Source of the DNA: Palsa-892 sp035295845
GTDB taxonomy: Bacteria; Pseudomonadota; Alphaproteobacteria; Rhizobiales; Xanthobacteraceae
DNA: 64,000 nucleotides
Assembly (NCBI GenBank): GCA_035295845.1
Contig: DATGIF010000012.1
Location: 74,019-138,018, forward strand
Reading direction: 5' to 3'
Shown: positions 27,956-36,582 of the stretch, piece after piece
Position numbering within the stretch: position 1 is the stretch's first letter
How the letters are laid out: every line of letters starts with the position of its first letter
Program-made: the position numbers and the translations under genes
The notes under the pieces: model-generated
What the model was told of the DNA's origin: nothing
The model's database searches: none
Seen by the model: the letters and a program-made list of their open reading frames with translations, nothing else

Positions 27956-28577
27956 AATTCCGCCGACGCTCGGCCTCGTGCTCGCGGGCGGGCTCGCGCG
28001 GCGAATGGGCGGCGGCGACAAGGCGTCGCTGAAAGTCGGTGGCCAAACGATCCTGGAGCGGGTGCTCGCGCGGCTTGCGCCTTACTGCGAGCCGATCATT
28101 CTCAACGCCAATGGCGATCCCGCGCGCTTTTCGCGCTATGGGCTCGCGGTCGTCGCCGACAGCATTCCGGATTTCGCGGGACCCCTTGCCGGCATTCTCG
28201 CCAGCCTCGATTGGGCCGCGCAAAACGCGCCGAAGATCGAATGGCTCGCAAGCGTTCCCGGCGACTGTCCTTTTTTGCCGAAGGATTTAGTCCCGCGCCT
28301 GCATACGGCGCGGATCGCGGAAAAGAAACCGCTCGCCTGCGCGCGTTCGGGGGAATGGCGGCATCCGGTCGTCGGCCTGTGGCCGGTCGCGCTCCGCGAC
28401 GATCTCCGCCGCGCGCTCACGGTCGAGGGACTGCACAAGATCGAAGCGTGGACCGGCCGCCATGGCGTTGCCTTCGCCGAATGGCCGGACCAGCCGGTCG
28501 ATCCGTTCTTCAACGTCAACACGCCTGAGGATCTGGCCAGGGCGGAAGAGATCGCCGCCCGCCATCTCGGCGATTGA
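27945..28577 (+). CDS. mobA: Molybdenum cofactor guanylyltransferase
   Basis: Attaches GMP to molybdopterin, producing the bis-MGD form used by formate dehydrogenase. The 210-residue protein begins with the nucleotidyltransferase motif LGLVLAGGLARRMGGGDKA; EWLASVPGDCPFLPKDL carries the metal-binding Asp, and NVNTPEDLARAE closes the fold. ATG 27945 overlaps the end of fdhD by 11 bases, implying coupling. It converges with moeA (7 bases). Confidence 0.93.
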   Translation: MTSEIPPTLGLVLAGGLARRMGGGDKASLKVGGQTILERVLARLAPYCEPIILNANGDPARFSRYGLAVVADSIPDFAGPLAGILASLDWAAQNAPKIEWLASVPGDCPFLPKDLVPRLHTARIAEKKPLACARSGEWRHPVVGLWPVALRDDLRRALTVEGLHKIEAWTGRHGVAFAEWPDQPVDPFFNVNTPEDLARAEEIAARHLGD

Positions 28578-28584
28578 GCGGATT

Positions 28585-29841
28585 TCAGTTGATCAGCGAC
28601 TGATACGACAGAAATCCGGCCATCGTGCCCGGCGCGATTTCCGTCACCTCTTCCGGCAATTCGAGAAAGCCGTCGGTCTCGGTGAGCGAGGTGATCACGC
28701 CCGCGCCTTCTTGCGGATGCTTGACCGCCTCGAGCGCGCCGTCGGCGGCGCGGCGCAGCGCGACGCGCACATATTCGCGGCGCGCCTTTTTCTTCTTGTA
28801 GGCGAAGGCCGTGCGTACGGGGAGCGCCGTGAGCGGCTCGGGCACGGCACCCGCGAGCCGCAACAGGAGCGGCCGCACCACATAGGCGAAGGTGACGAAC
28901 ACCGCCACGGGATTGCCGGGCAGGCCCGCGAAGGCCGCGCCTCGAATCGTGCCCATGGCGACCGGCCGGCCTGGCTTGATGCCGACTCGCCAAAAGACGA
29001 GGCGTCCGAGCTGCTCGACCGCCGTCTTTACGTGATCGGCTTCGCCGGTCGACACGCCGCCCGTGGTGAGCACGAGGTCATGGCCGCGCGCGGCGCCATC
29101 GATGGCGCGAACGAGAATTTCAGGATCGTCGGCAAGGATGCCGAGATCGTCGGCCTCGGCGCCAAGCCGCCGCAACAGCCCGAGCAGGAGATGACGGTTC
29201 GCATCGTAAAGCGCCGCCGGCGGCAGCGGCCTGCCGGGCTCGACGATTTCGTCGCCGGTCGAAAACAGCGCCACGCGCACCCGGCGCCGGACCTTGATCG
29301 CATCGATACCCAGCGCCGCGGCAAGCGCGACATCCTGCGGCTTCAACCGCCTGCCCGCCGGAATCGCTACCGCGCCCGGGCGCAGATCCTCGCCGACAAG
29401 CCGGCGATTGGCGCCAAGCTTCAAGCCGGGCGGCACGATGACGGCGTCGCCCTCAATGCGGCAATCTTCCTGCATGTAGACGGTGTCGGCGCCTGCCGGC
29501 ATCGGCGCGCCGGTGAAGACACGCGCCGCTTCGCCGGCCGCAAGCGCGCGCGCGGGCCGTGCGCCGGCGAGGACACGCTCGACGATTTTGAATCGCGTCT
29601 CGGCGCTCGCGCCGACATCGCTATGGCGCACGGCGAAGCCGTCGACCGCGGAATTATCGAAAGAAGGAAGCGCGATCGGCGCGATGACATTCTCGGCGGC
29701 GACGCGGCCGAGTGAATCATCAAGCGCGACGGTTTCAGACTCCTCGACCGGCGGCACATGCGCGATCATCAGCCGCGCGGCTTCTTCGACCGGAAGCAGC
29801 GCGCGGTCGTGAGCGAAGCAATCGTCGGAAAGCTGCGCCAT
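28585..29841 (-). CDS. moeA: Molybdopterin molybdenumtransferase, canonical copy
   Basis: Inserts molybdate into adenylated molybdopterin. The 418-residue protein keeps the family's key features: FDNSAVDGFAVR with the essential Asp, GAPMPAGADTVYMQED, STGDEIVEPG, the MoCF-fold motif LTTGGVSTGEADHVK and FAGLPGNPVAVFV. Of the three MoeA-like proteins in this cluster it is the closest to the textbook enzyme. ATG 29841 overlaps the mobB stop by one base (TGATG); a GTG sits one codon before it. Gene order mobB-moeA on the minus strand indicates one operon. Confidence 0.93.
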   Translation of the reverse strand: MAQLSDDCFAHDRALLPVEEAARLMIAHVPPVEESETVALDDSLGRVAAENVIAPIALPSFDNSAVDGFAVRHSDVGASAETRFKIVERVLAGARPARALAAGEAARVFTGAPMPAGADTVYMQEDCRIEGDAVIVPPGLKLGANRRLVGEDLRPGAVAIPAGRRLKPQDVALAAALGIDAIKVRRRVRVALFSTGDEIVEPGRPLPPAALYDANRHLLLGLLRRLGAEADDLGILADDPEILVRAIDGAARGHDLVLTTGGVSTGEADHVKTAVEQLGRLVFWRVGIKPGRPVAMGTIRGAAFAGLPGNPVAVFVTFAYVVRPLLLRLAGAVPEPLTALPVRTAFAYKKKKARREYVRVALRRAADGALEAVKHPQEGAGVITSLTETDGFLELPEEVTEIAPGTMAGFLSYQSLIN

Positions 29842-30377
29842 CACACTTTCTCTACGCGCTCGCCGAGACGATCGACGGGCACCGATTCGATGAGCAACAC
29901 GTCAACGATCTTTTCGATGTCGTCGAGCGGGATCACCGGCAGACGCGAGTCCGGCACCGCTCCGTCGGAGGTGACCGCTACGATCCAGTCGTCATCGGGA
30001 TGCAGGAGCGGCTTGCCTACGGCAGCGCGGTAGATTTCGAGTTTCGGATGCGGCTCCCGCTTGAAGCCTTCGACAATCACGAGATCGACGGGCGTCAGGC
30101 GCGGAAAAATATCCGTGAGGTTCAATTCCGTCTCGTCGCGCAATTCGTGGATATGCGCCCAGCGCCGCGCCGAAGACACGAACACTTCCGAAGCGCCCGC
30201 CTGCCGGTGGGTGTGGGAATCCTTGCCGGGGATATCGACGTCGAAGCCGTGATGGGCGTGCTTGATGGTGGAGACGCACAAGCCCCGCCCGACCAGCACC
30301 GGGATCACGCGGGTCATCAGCGTGGTTTTGCCGGCGCCGCTCCAGCCGGCAAGCCCGATTACGCGCATCGTTTTCAT
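29841..30377 (-). CDS. mobB: Molybdopterin-guanine dinucleotide synthesis protein MobB
   Basis: A 178-residue P-loop GTP-binding partner of MobA. Walker A is GWSGAGKTTL at about residues 11-20; the conserved IKHAHHGFDVDIPGKDSHTHRQAGA follows, then VIVEGFK. It improves bis-MGD formation but is often dispensable. The gene lies immediately upstream of moeA (stop and start share a base) and 15 bases behind the MoeA-fusion gene, so three or four Moco genes form one minus-strand operon. ATG 30368 is a possible shorter start. Confidence 0.92.
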   Translation of the reverse strand: MKTMRVIGLAGWSGAGKTTLMTRVIPVLVGRGLCVSTIKHAHHGFDVDIPGKDSHTHRQAGASEVFVSSARRWAHIHELRDETELNLTDIFPRLTPVDLVIVEGFKREPHPKLEIYRAAVGKPLLHPDDDWIVAVTSDGAVPDSRLPVIPLDDIEKIVDVLLIESVPVDRLGERVEKV

Positions 30378-30392
30378 GCGGACGATCCTAGC

Positions 30393-32378
30393 TCAATCGC
30401 CCATGGGCCGCATGCCAAGCGCACGGATCGCTGCGCGCGTCGCGGGATCATGCAAGGCGGCGAGAAACGCCTTCACCGCCGGCCGGTCGCGCCGCTTTTC
30501 CACCAGGAGAAAATCGTATTCCTCCGGCGTCAGCGGCAGAAAATCGAGGCCGTACATGCGCGCCACGTGCTCGATCGCAATGCCCCAATCGGCCCGGCGC
30601 TGCGAGACGGCCGCAGCCACCGCGTTGTGCGAGCGCGGCTGGTTGCCATAGCCAGGCGGGCGTTGGCCCGCGAGCAGCTGATCAATCAGGATACGCGTGC
30701 CGGCGCCGGCATTGCGGTTCACCATGAGACACGCGGGATCGGCGAGCGCCGCTTGCAGCGCCTGCTGCGCGGTCTTTCCCTTGAAGCGCGTGTCATCCGG
30801 CCGGAATACGAAGCCCTGCATGCGTTGCCAGCCGGGCACAAGCGATAGGCCAGGCAAGACGAGATGCCGGTTATAGGCGCCGCTTGCGGGATCGAGGAGA
30901 TGCACCGGCGCAAGATCGCATTCGCCGCGGCGCGCGGCGATCACGCCGCCCTGACTGCCGATCGCGATCTTGCGCGCGGTGAAACCCTGCTCCGCAAGCT
31001 TGCCGAGCACCACATCGAGCGCGACGCAATGACTGCCCATGATGACAAGATCGGGCGGCCGCGTCTGTTTGCCGATCAGCGTCACTTTGGCATGCGTATC
31101 GGCATCGAGTGCCGGAACGAGCGCGTCGATCTCGACAAAGCCGTCGGCTTCCGAAAAGCTCGTGACCGCGCCCGAACCCTTGTGGGAAGGAAAGGCGACG
31201 GTCCCCTCTTCGCCCGCGACAAGCGACACCAGCACGAATTCCTTGCGGCCGAGTTCGGACGGAAGACGCACCGGCACCGTCGCCGCGAGCTTGTCCGCCG
31301 CCTCCGGCGAAAGCCCGGCGCGCGCGCGGATCACGGGCGCCACGAAAGCATGAAAGGTGAAGATTGCCGAAGTGGGAAAGCCCGGCAGCACGGCGATCGG
31401 CTTTCCGTCGGCGACCGCGAGGCAAAGCGGCTTGCCCGGTTTCAGCGCGACGCCATGCACGAGGATGCCGGGCTTGCCGAGCTTTTCGATCACGCGGTGG
31501 GAAAGATCGCCGGCGCCCTTCGAGGTGCCGCCGCTCAGCACCACCATGTCGCAATCGGCGAGCGCGCGGCGGATGGCGGCTTCGAGGACCGCGACATCGT
31601 CGGGAAAGGCGCCGAGGAAAACCGGCTCGCCGCCCGCTTCCGCGACCGCCGCCACGATGATCGCGCCGTTGCTGTCGTAAACGGCGCCGGGCCGCAGCTT
31701 TTCACCGGGCGTCACCAACTCGTCGCCGGTCGAAAGCACGGCGACGCGCGGGCGTCGCATCACCTCGACCCCGCTAATGCCGCAGGCGGCGCACATGCCG
31801 ATCTCGCGCGAGCCGATGATCGTGCCTTTGCGGAGCACGGTTTCGCCGCGCGCCATGTCGGAACCCGCAAAGGAAACGAACTGGCCGGGCGCGACGGCGC
31901 GGCGCACGTCGATGGCGGGACCCGCTTTCGTCTCGGCAAGTTCAGTCCATTCGATCATCACCACCGCATCAGCGCCGCGCGGCACCACGCCGCCGGTGGC
32001 GATCGTGGTGGCGGTGCCCGGCGCGACGGCGATCGCGGGCACGACGCCGCAGGCGAGCACTTCGCCGTTGAGGACGAGATGGCGCGGCGAGGCTTCGCTC
32101 GCGCCCGCGGTATCGGCGGCGCGCAGGGCAAAGCCGTCGACGGAAGAGCGATCGAAGGGCGGAACATCGACGGGGGAAATCAAATCAGCCGCGAGCACGC
32201 GGCCGAGTGCCGCGGCAAGCTGAACTTTTTCTCCCGCGAGCGGCGAAAGATCGAGCGCGCGCGTGAAACGGGTGCGCGCTTCCTCGGCCGACACAATTTC
32301 GAGGAATTGCTCCTGCCGCGCGGCGCGGCGCACGGCGTCGAGCAAAGCGGACGTCCCGGTGCGTTCTTGCTTGCTCAA
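30393..32378 (-). CDS. MoeA fused to a C-terminal periplasmic-binding-protein-like domain
   Basis: A 661-residue fusion. Residues 1 to about 405 are a MoeA-type domain with RSSVDGFALR, STGDELVTPG, VLSGGTSKGAGDLSHR and VLPGFPTSAIF, all close to consensus. Residues from about 410 to 661 are a type 2 binding-protein fold (DLVIMGSHCVALDVVLGKL, GSQGGVIAARRGECDLAPVHLLD, VNRNAGAGTRILIDQLL, SHNAVAAAVSQRRADWGIAI), like the molybdate/tungstate-sensing or LysR effector domain. There is no signal peptide, so the sensor part is cytoplasmic. The start is TTG at 32378, overlapping the stop of the next moeA-like gene by four bases; no better start was found. Confidence 0.87.
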   Translation of the reverse strand: MSKQERTGTSALLDAVRRAARQEQFLEIVSAEEARTRFTRALDLSPLAGEKVQLAAALGRVLAADLISPVDVPPFDRSSVDGFALRAADTAGASEASPRHLVLNGEVLACGVVPAIAVAPGTATTIATGGVVPRGADAVVMIEWTELAETKAGPAIDVRRAVAPGQFVSFAGSDMARGETVLRKGTIIGSREIGMCAACGISGVEVMRRPRVAVLSTGDELVTPGEKLRPGAVYDSNGAIIVAAVAEAGGEPVFLGAFPDDVAVLEAAIRRALADCDMVVLSGGTSKGAGDLSHRVIEKLGKPGILVHGVALKPGKPLCLAVADGKPIAVLPGFPTSAIFTFHAFVAPVIRARAGLSPEAADKLAATVPVRLPSELGRKEFVLVSLVAGEEGTVAFPSHKGSGAVTSFSEADGFVEIDALVPALDADTHAKVTLIGKQTRPPDLVIMGSHCVALDVVLGKLAEQGFTARKIAIGSQGGVIAARRGECDLAPVHLLDPASGAYNRHLVLPGLSLVPGWQRMQGFVFRPDDTRFKGKTAQQALQAALADPACLMVNRNAGAGTRILIDQLLAGQRPPGYGNQPRSHNAVAAAVSQRRADWGIAIEHVARMYGLDFLPLTPEEYDFLLVEKRRDRPAVKAFLAALHDPATRAAIRALGMRPMGD

Positions 32379-33490
32379 GGAAAGAGCCTCATCTCGACGA
32401 CCGAGCCCGCGGGATAGCCTTCGCTCTCGGGCGGCACCAGCACCCAGCCGTCGGCGCGCGCAAGCGTGGCGAGCGTCGAAGGGCCGGAAGATAGCGGCAC
32501 GAGGCCTTCGTTCTCCCGGCGCACCGCGACGAATTCGGCGAAGCCCGCTTGCGAGGCGATCTTGCGGAGAAGCGGCGCCCGCGCCGCCGGCTCATCTTCC
32601 CGCGCGCCCGCGAGCCGCGCGATCAGCCGGCGGCCGAGGGTGAAAAATATCGCGAGTGCTGCGTCGAAGCGCCCCGGCAGAATCAGCACGGGCTTTGCCG
32701 CGATTCCGTAGACGGCGGTTTCTCCGGGCCGCAGGGCGACCCCGTGAAATTCAACGCGGCCGACACGAGCAAGCGCGAGCACGCTTTTGTCGCTGCGGCC
32801 GCAGCCGCTGCCGCCGATCACAAAAACCGCATCGGCGCTTTTATCCGTCAATGATTCTTCCAGCGACGAAGCGGGCTGAAGTTGCGCGCTGCCGCCGCTC
32901 GCTTCGATCAGCCTCGCGAGAGCGGGCGTCAGAAAGTCGTCGCGACGGGAGGCCTTTTTCGCGCAGACCAGGCCTATTTTTGGCGCGCGGATTTTCACGC
33001 TTTCGATCCCGGCGGCGCGGAGGAGCGCGAGATCGACGAGCCGCAAGCGCTCGCCGGAAGCGCGGAGCGGAAACCCCTTCGCAGCATCGGCGGCGGCCGG
33101 CAGGATGCCGTCGCCGGGCGCTATGCTGGCGAGCGCTTCGGCGCCGTCTCCCTTCAAGACGACGGCATCGGGCGGCAGGACCGCGTCCGTGCCGGTAGGA
33201 ATATTTTCTCCTACCTCGACCCAGCGCGGCTTTTCCGCAAGCAAAACCGGGGCATAGGGGCCGGCGTCGAGGATCATATCCGCGCGTACCGCCCAGCCGT
33301 CGCGGAGCGCGATCGCCTGCGGCGGCAGCGCCGCCGGCGCCGGAACATCCGCCGCCAGCACGCGGCCGAGCGCGGCCTCGAGGGCAACGGCGCGCGCCTC
33401 AACGGGCGCGAGATCATCGACCTTCGCGCAGACCTCGGCGAGCGGCGCGAACTTCGAAATGCGCTGGGCGGCCTTCTCGGTCGGGTTCAT
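32375..33490 (-). CDS. Divergent MoeA-like protein
   Basis: A 371-residue third MoeA paralogue, first gene of the minus-strand Moco operon. It keeps the general layout (ALEAALGRVLAADVPAP; LRDGWAVR; VGENIPTGTDAVLPPD) but the MoCF-fold motif has become IGGSGCGRSDKS and the proline motif after the conserved Pro-Gly is LPGRFDAALAIF instead of LPGNPxA. The segment normally bearing TGDE is VCAKKASRRDDF. It may therefore bind the cofactor without full activity, or act on a special form. It is coupled to the fusion gene by a TTGA overlap. Confidence 0.75.
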   Translation of the reverse strand: MNPTEKAAQRISKFAPLAEVCAKVDDLAPVEARAVALEAALGRVLAADVPAPAALPPQAIALRDGWAVRADMILDAGPYAPVLLAEKPRWVEVGENIPTGTDAVLPPDAVVLKGDGAEALASIAPGDGILPAAADAAKGFPLRASGERLRLVDLALLRAAGIESVKIRAPKIGLVCAKKASRRDDFLTPALARLIEASGGSAQLQPASSLEESLTDKSADAVFVIGGSGCGRSDKSVLALARVGRVEFHGVALRPGETAVYGIAAKPVLILPGRFDAALAIFFTLGRRLIARLAGAREDEPAARAPLLRKIASQAGFAEFVAVRRENEGLVPLSSGPSTLATLARADGWVLVPPESEGYPAGSVVEMRLFP

Positions 33491-33570
33491 GAACGGTATT
33501 TAGCCGATGCCGGCCATTTCCGCCAAAGCAACCGTCTTCTTGGCTAATGGCTTTCTGCTATATCGCTGGC

Positions 33571-33795
33571 ATGGCCGCGACCCGTCTCGATTTGTCCGGG
33601 CTGAAATGCCCGTTGCCGGCGCTCAAGACCCGCAAGGCGCTGACCCGGCTCGCGGCCGGCGACGAACTCGAGATCGAATGCACCGATCCGCTGTCGTCGA
33701 TCGATATTCCGAATTTGCTGCGTGAAACCGGCGATCAATTGCTCGCAAGCACGCGGAAGGAAGACCGTTTCGTCTTCCATATCCGCAAAAGCTGA
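33571..33795 (+). CDS. TusA-family sulfurtransferase
   Basis: A 74-residue sulfur carrier. Cys13 in SGLKCPLPALKTRKAL is the persulfide-forming residue within the CPxP motif. TusA proteins pass sulfur from a desulfurase to tRNA thiolation, to molybdenum cofactor synthesis or, in some bacteria, to FdhD. I take ATG 33571 (MAATRLDLSG), the usual family start; ATG 33547 would add eight residues. It is divergent from the moeA-like operon across 80 bases, so a Moco-related role is plausible but inferred from position. Confidence 0.85.
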   Translation: MAATRLDLSGLKCPLPALKTRKALTRLAAGDELEIECTDPLSSIDIPNLLRETGDQLLASTRKEDRFVFHIRKS

Positions 33796-33813
33796 CGCGA
33801 CTTCCGGCGCGCG

Positions 33814-34797
33814 TCAGATATCGCGCTTCAGGCCGAGCAGGCGGACGGAGAAATAACCGTTCTTGTCGGTCCACAGCGCCCGTTCGATCCAGCCGCCCTG
33901 GCGGGCGACCGAGGCGAAGCCTTCGGGCGTGTATTTGTAGCTGTTTTCCGTATGGATGGTTTCGCCGCGTTCAAACTCGAGGGTCGCGCCGTTCATCGAG
34001 ACCTTCTGCCGCTTCTTGCTCTTCAGGTGCATTTCGATGCGCTCGCGCGGGCGATTGTAATAGGCGCGGTGCTCGAAGGCGGAGAGATCGAAATTGGCGC
34101 CGAGTTCGCGGTTCATGCGCGCCAACAGATTGAGATTGAAGGCGGCGGTCACACCGGCCGCGTCATTATAGGCCGCGCGCAAAACGTTCGGGTCCTTGAC
34201 GAGATCGACGCCGATGATCAGGAGCGCGCCGCGCCCGAGAATGCGCGCGGCATTGCGCAGAAACGCGACGGCGGCGAGCGGCTCGAAATTGCCGATGGTC
34301 GAGCCGGGGAAAAAACCTACGCGCGGCAGCGCGCGGACCTTCGCCGGCAGTTCGAATGATTTGGTGAAATCGGCGACCACCGGCAGGACGGAAAGCTTGG
34401 GGAAATCCCGCCGCAGTTCGGCGGCCTGTCCGGCGAGATAATCGCCGGAGATGTCGACCGGCACATAGGCCGCGAGCTTGGGCGCCGCTGCAAGCAGAAG
34501 GCGGATTTTCGCGGTCGAGCCGCTGCCGAATTCGACGAGGGCCGCACCCGGCGGAATGAGCTCGGCGATCTCGCCGCTCTTGCCGCGCAGCACCTGCATT
34601 TCGCTGCGCGTGGGATAATATTCGGGCAGCCGCATGATCTCTTCGAACAGGCGCGAGCCTTCGGCGTCGTAGAAATATTTCGCCGACATGAATTTCGGCC
34701 GCGACGAAAGCCCCTTGAGGGCGTCGGTGGCGAAGGCGTTCGCCTCCGCCTGCGGTTTTTTCGTAAGCGGACGTAGCTTGGCGGCCGCGCGTGGCAT
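33814..34797 (-). CDS. egtD: L-histidine N-alpha-methyltransferase
   Basis: Trimethylates histidine to hercynine with SAM, the first step of ergothioneine synthesis. The 327-residue enzyme has MSAKYFYDAEGSRLFEEIMRLPEYYPTR near the N-terminus, the SAM motif LVEFGSGSTAKI at residues 88-99, and PGSTIGNFEP, all typical of EgtD. It lies 19 bases downstream of egtB on the same strand, forming a two-gene operon. egtC and egtE are absent here, as in many Proteobacteria where the cysteine-lyase step is encoded elsewhere. Confidence 0.93.
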   Translation of the reverse strand: MPRAAAKLRPLTKKPQAEANAFATDALKGLSSRPKFMSAKYFYDAEGSRLFEEIMRLPEYYPTRSEMQVLRGKSGEIAELIPPGAALVEFGSGSTAKIRLLLAAAPKLAAYVPVDISGDYLAGQAAELRRDFPKLSVLPVVADFTKSFELPAKVRALPRVGFFPGSTIGNFEPLAAVAFLRNAARILGRGALLIIGVDLVKDPNVLRAAYNDAAGVTAAFNLNLLARMNRELGANFDLSAFEHRAYYNRPRERIEMHLKSKKRQKVSMNGATLEFERGETIHTENSYKYTPEGFASVARQGGWIERALWTDKNGYFSVRLLGLKRDI

Positions 34798-34816
34798 GTT
34801 GCGCTCCCGGTGAGGT

Positions 34817-36082
34817 TCAGACGTCGTATTCGGCGAGCCGCAAGCCGGTGAATTGCCAGCGCGACGGCGGATAGAAGAAATTGCGATAACTCACGCGCGA
34901 ATGGCCGCGCGGCGTGGCGAGCGAAGAGCCGCGCAGCACCATCTGATTGACCATGAACTTGCCGTTATATTCGCCGAGCGCGCCCTCGACGGCGCGGTAG
35001 CCGGGATAGGGAAGATAGGCGCTCCGCGTCCACTGCCACACGATGCCGAAGGCATCGGAGATGACGCCCGCGCGCGCCGCTACTTCCCACTCTTGCTCGG
35101 TCGGCAAATGCTTTCCGGCCCAGCGGGCGAAGGCGTCGGCTTCGTAGTAGCTCACATGACAGACGGGCGCGGCCGGATCGACCGGCTTGAGGCCGCCGAG
35201 CGTCATCTGCCACCATTTTCCGTCGCGCTCGCGCCAGTAGCCGGGCGCGTCCCAGCCCTCGGCCTCGCGCGTGGCCCAACCATCGGAGAGCCAGAGCGTC
35301 GGCGTCGCGTAGCCGCCGTCGGCCATGAATTCGAGCCAGGCCTTATTGGTGACGAGGCTCTGCTGGATGCGTACGGGCTGAATCAGCGTTTGGTGCGTCG
35401 GGCGTTCATTGTCGAAGACGAAGCCCGCGCCTTCGTCGCCGATCGTGTGGATGCCATGGGGAAGCGCCGCGAAGCCGTCGGCGCTCTTCGCGCGCGGCAT
35501 TTGCCAGCTTGCGTCGTAAGCAGGCGACGTCGGATTTTGCGCGAAGGCGTGCAGGATGTCGGTGAGCATCAGCTCCTGATGCTGCTGCTCATGATTGAGC
35601 CCGATCTCGACGATGGGGATGAGCTTGCGAAGCTCGGCGGCGGAAGCATTTTCGATCAGGCGCTCGACCGCGGCATCGACGTGGGCGCGAAAGCGGGCGA
35701 CTTCCTCGGCGCCGGGGCGCGTGATCAGCCCGCGCTGGGGCCGCGCATGACGGGGCCCGGCGGAGACATAATAGGAATTAAAGAGATAAGCGAAGCGCTC
35801 GTCGAAAAGCTTGTAGCCCGCGACATGCGGCACCAGCAGGAACTGCTCGAAAAACCAAGTCGTGTGCGCGCGATGCCACTTGGTGGGGCTCGCATCCGGC
35901 ATGGATTGGATGATCTGGTCCTCGGGAGAAAGATGCGAGGCCCGCCGATCCGTCTCGCCGCGAACCGCGCGAAAGGCATCAAGCCACGTGCGGCGCAAGG
36001 CCTCCGAGGCGGCATCGGTTTCGGATTTCGAGGGTGCGCGGGTCGCAAGACCGGCAATGGAGGAATCGGCAATCGACGACAT
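34817..36082 (-). CDS. egtB: Hercynine oxygenase (ergothioneine sulfoxide synthase)
   Basis: Iron enzyme joining hercynine to gamma-glutamylcysteine or cysteine. The 421-residue protein has an N-terminal DinB-like domain (KWHRAHTTWFFEQFLLVP; metal ligands in LNHEQQHQELML, the HxxxHxE pattern) and a C-terminal formylglycine-synthase-like domain (PVCHVSYYEADAFARWAGKHLPTEQEWEVAARAG; YRNFFYPPSRWQFTGLRLAE). ATG 36082 is used; a TTG precedes it by one codon. GGAG lies about nine bases before. First gene of the egtB-egtD pair. Confidence 0.94.
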   Translation of the reverse strand: MSSIADSSIAGLATRAPSKSETDAASEALRRTWLDAFRAVRGETDRRASHLSPEDQIIQSMPDASPTKWHRAHTTWFFEQFLLVPHVAGYKLFDERFAYLFNSYYVSAGPRHARPQRGLITRPGAEEVARFRAHVDAAVERLIENASAAELRKLIPIVEIGLNHEQQHQELMLTDILHAFAQNPTSPAYDASWQMPRAKSADGFAALPHGIHTIGDEGAGFVFDNERPTHQTLIQPVRIQQSLVTNKAWLEFMADGGYATPTLWLSDGWATREAEGWDAPGYWRERDGKWWQMTLGGLKPVDPAAPVCHVSYYEADAFARWAGKHLPTEQEWEVAARAGVISDAFGIVWQWTRSAYLPYPGYRAVEGALGEYNGKFMVNQMVLRGSSLATPRGHSRVSYRNFFYPPSRWQFTGLRLAEYDV

Positions 36083-36085
36083 CAA

Positions 36086-36582
36086 TCACTCCAAAATTGC
36101 CTTTGCGAATTTCGTGGATTGTCCATGGCCGTGGAGCGAGCGCAACCTTTATCTAACGGCTCTCGATATCGTGACTGAATGTGGGAATTGCAACGCTTCA
36201 AGGTGCGTTGGTGGAAATAATGCCAGCAATAACGTCATAAATGCGAATTGGTTCAGTGCGATGAATTTATCCAAAGCCGGCAATGACTTCCTCGGGAATC
36301 GGCAAAGTCCGCGCTTTTTCGGGTCACGCGAAACGATGCGAGAAACGCGATCGGACTGCTTGCCGCGGCCGCGGAAGATCCATGGACTTCATGCGCATAC
36401 ATTACGTCGATTGCGACGCGAAACAATTATCTCGGAGGTAAGGGCGACGCTGGCCAACAAGAAGCGGTCGATCCGAAACGTCTATCCGAGCAGGCCCTGC
36501 GCTTCCTCCCATAGTCTTCGGACGACGTCTTCCGCCGGCTTCGGTCGAAAATGATCCGGAGCCGACATTCCGATTTGTCAGG
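36086..36582. other. AT-richer intergenic stretch without a clear gene
   Basis: About 500 bases between egtB and the LysR gene, both on the minus strand. Composition drops from the GC-rich background. It must contain the egtB promoter. One short minus-strand frame (36482-36568, 28 residues, MSAPDHFRPKPAEDVVRR then LWEEAQGLLG) looks protein-like but has no ribosome-binding site and could be a remnant. No transposase similarity, terminal repeats or RNA gene was recognised. Confidence 0.4.

Noticed and set aside
35862..36554. A long plus-strand open frame continuing from the antisense of egtB into the spacer
   Set aside because: Half of it is antisense to a secure gene, codon use is not coding-like and no domain is recognisable.
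36086..36582. Transposon remnant in the AT-richer spacer
   Set aside because: No transposase-like residues, terminal inverted repeats or target duplications could be seen.
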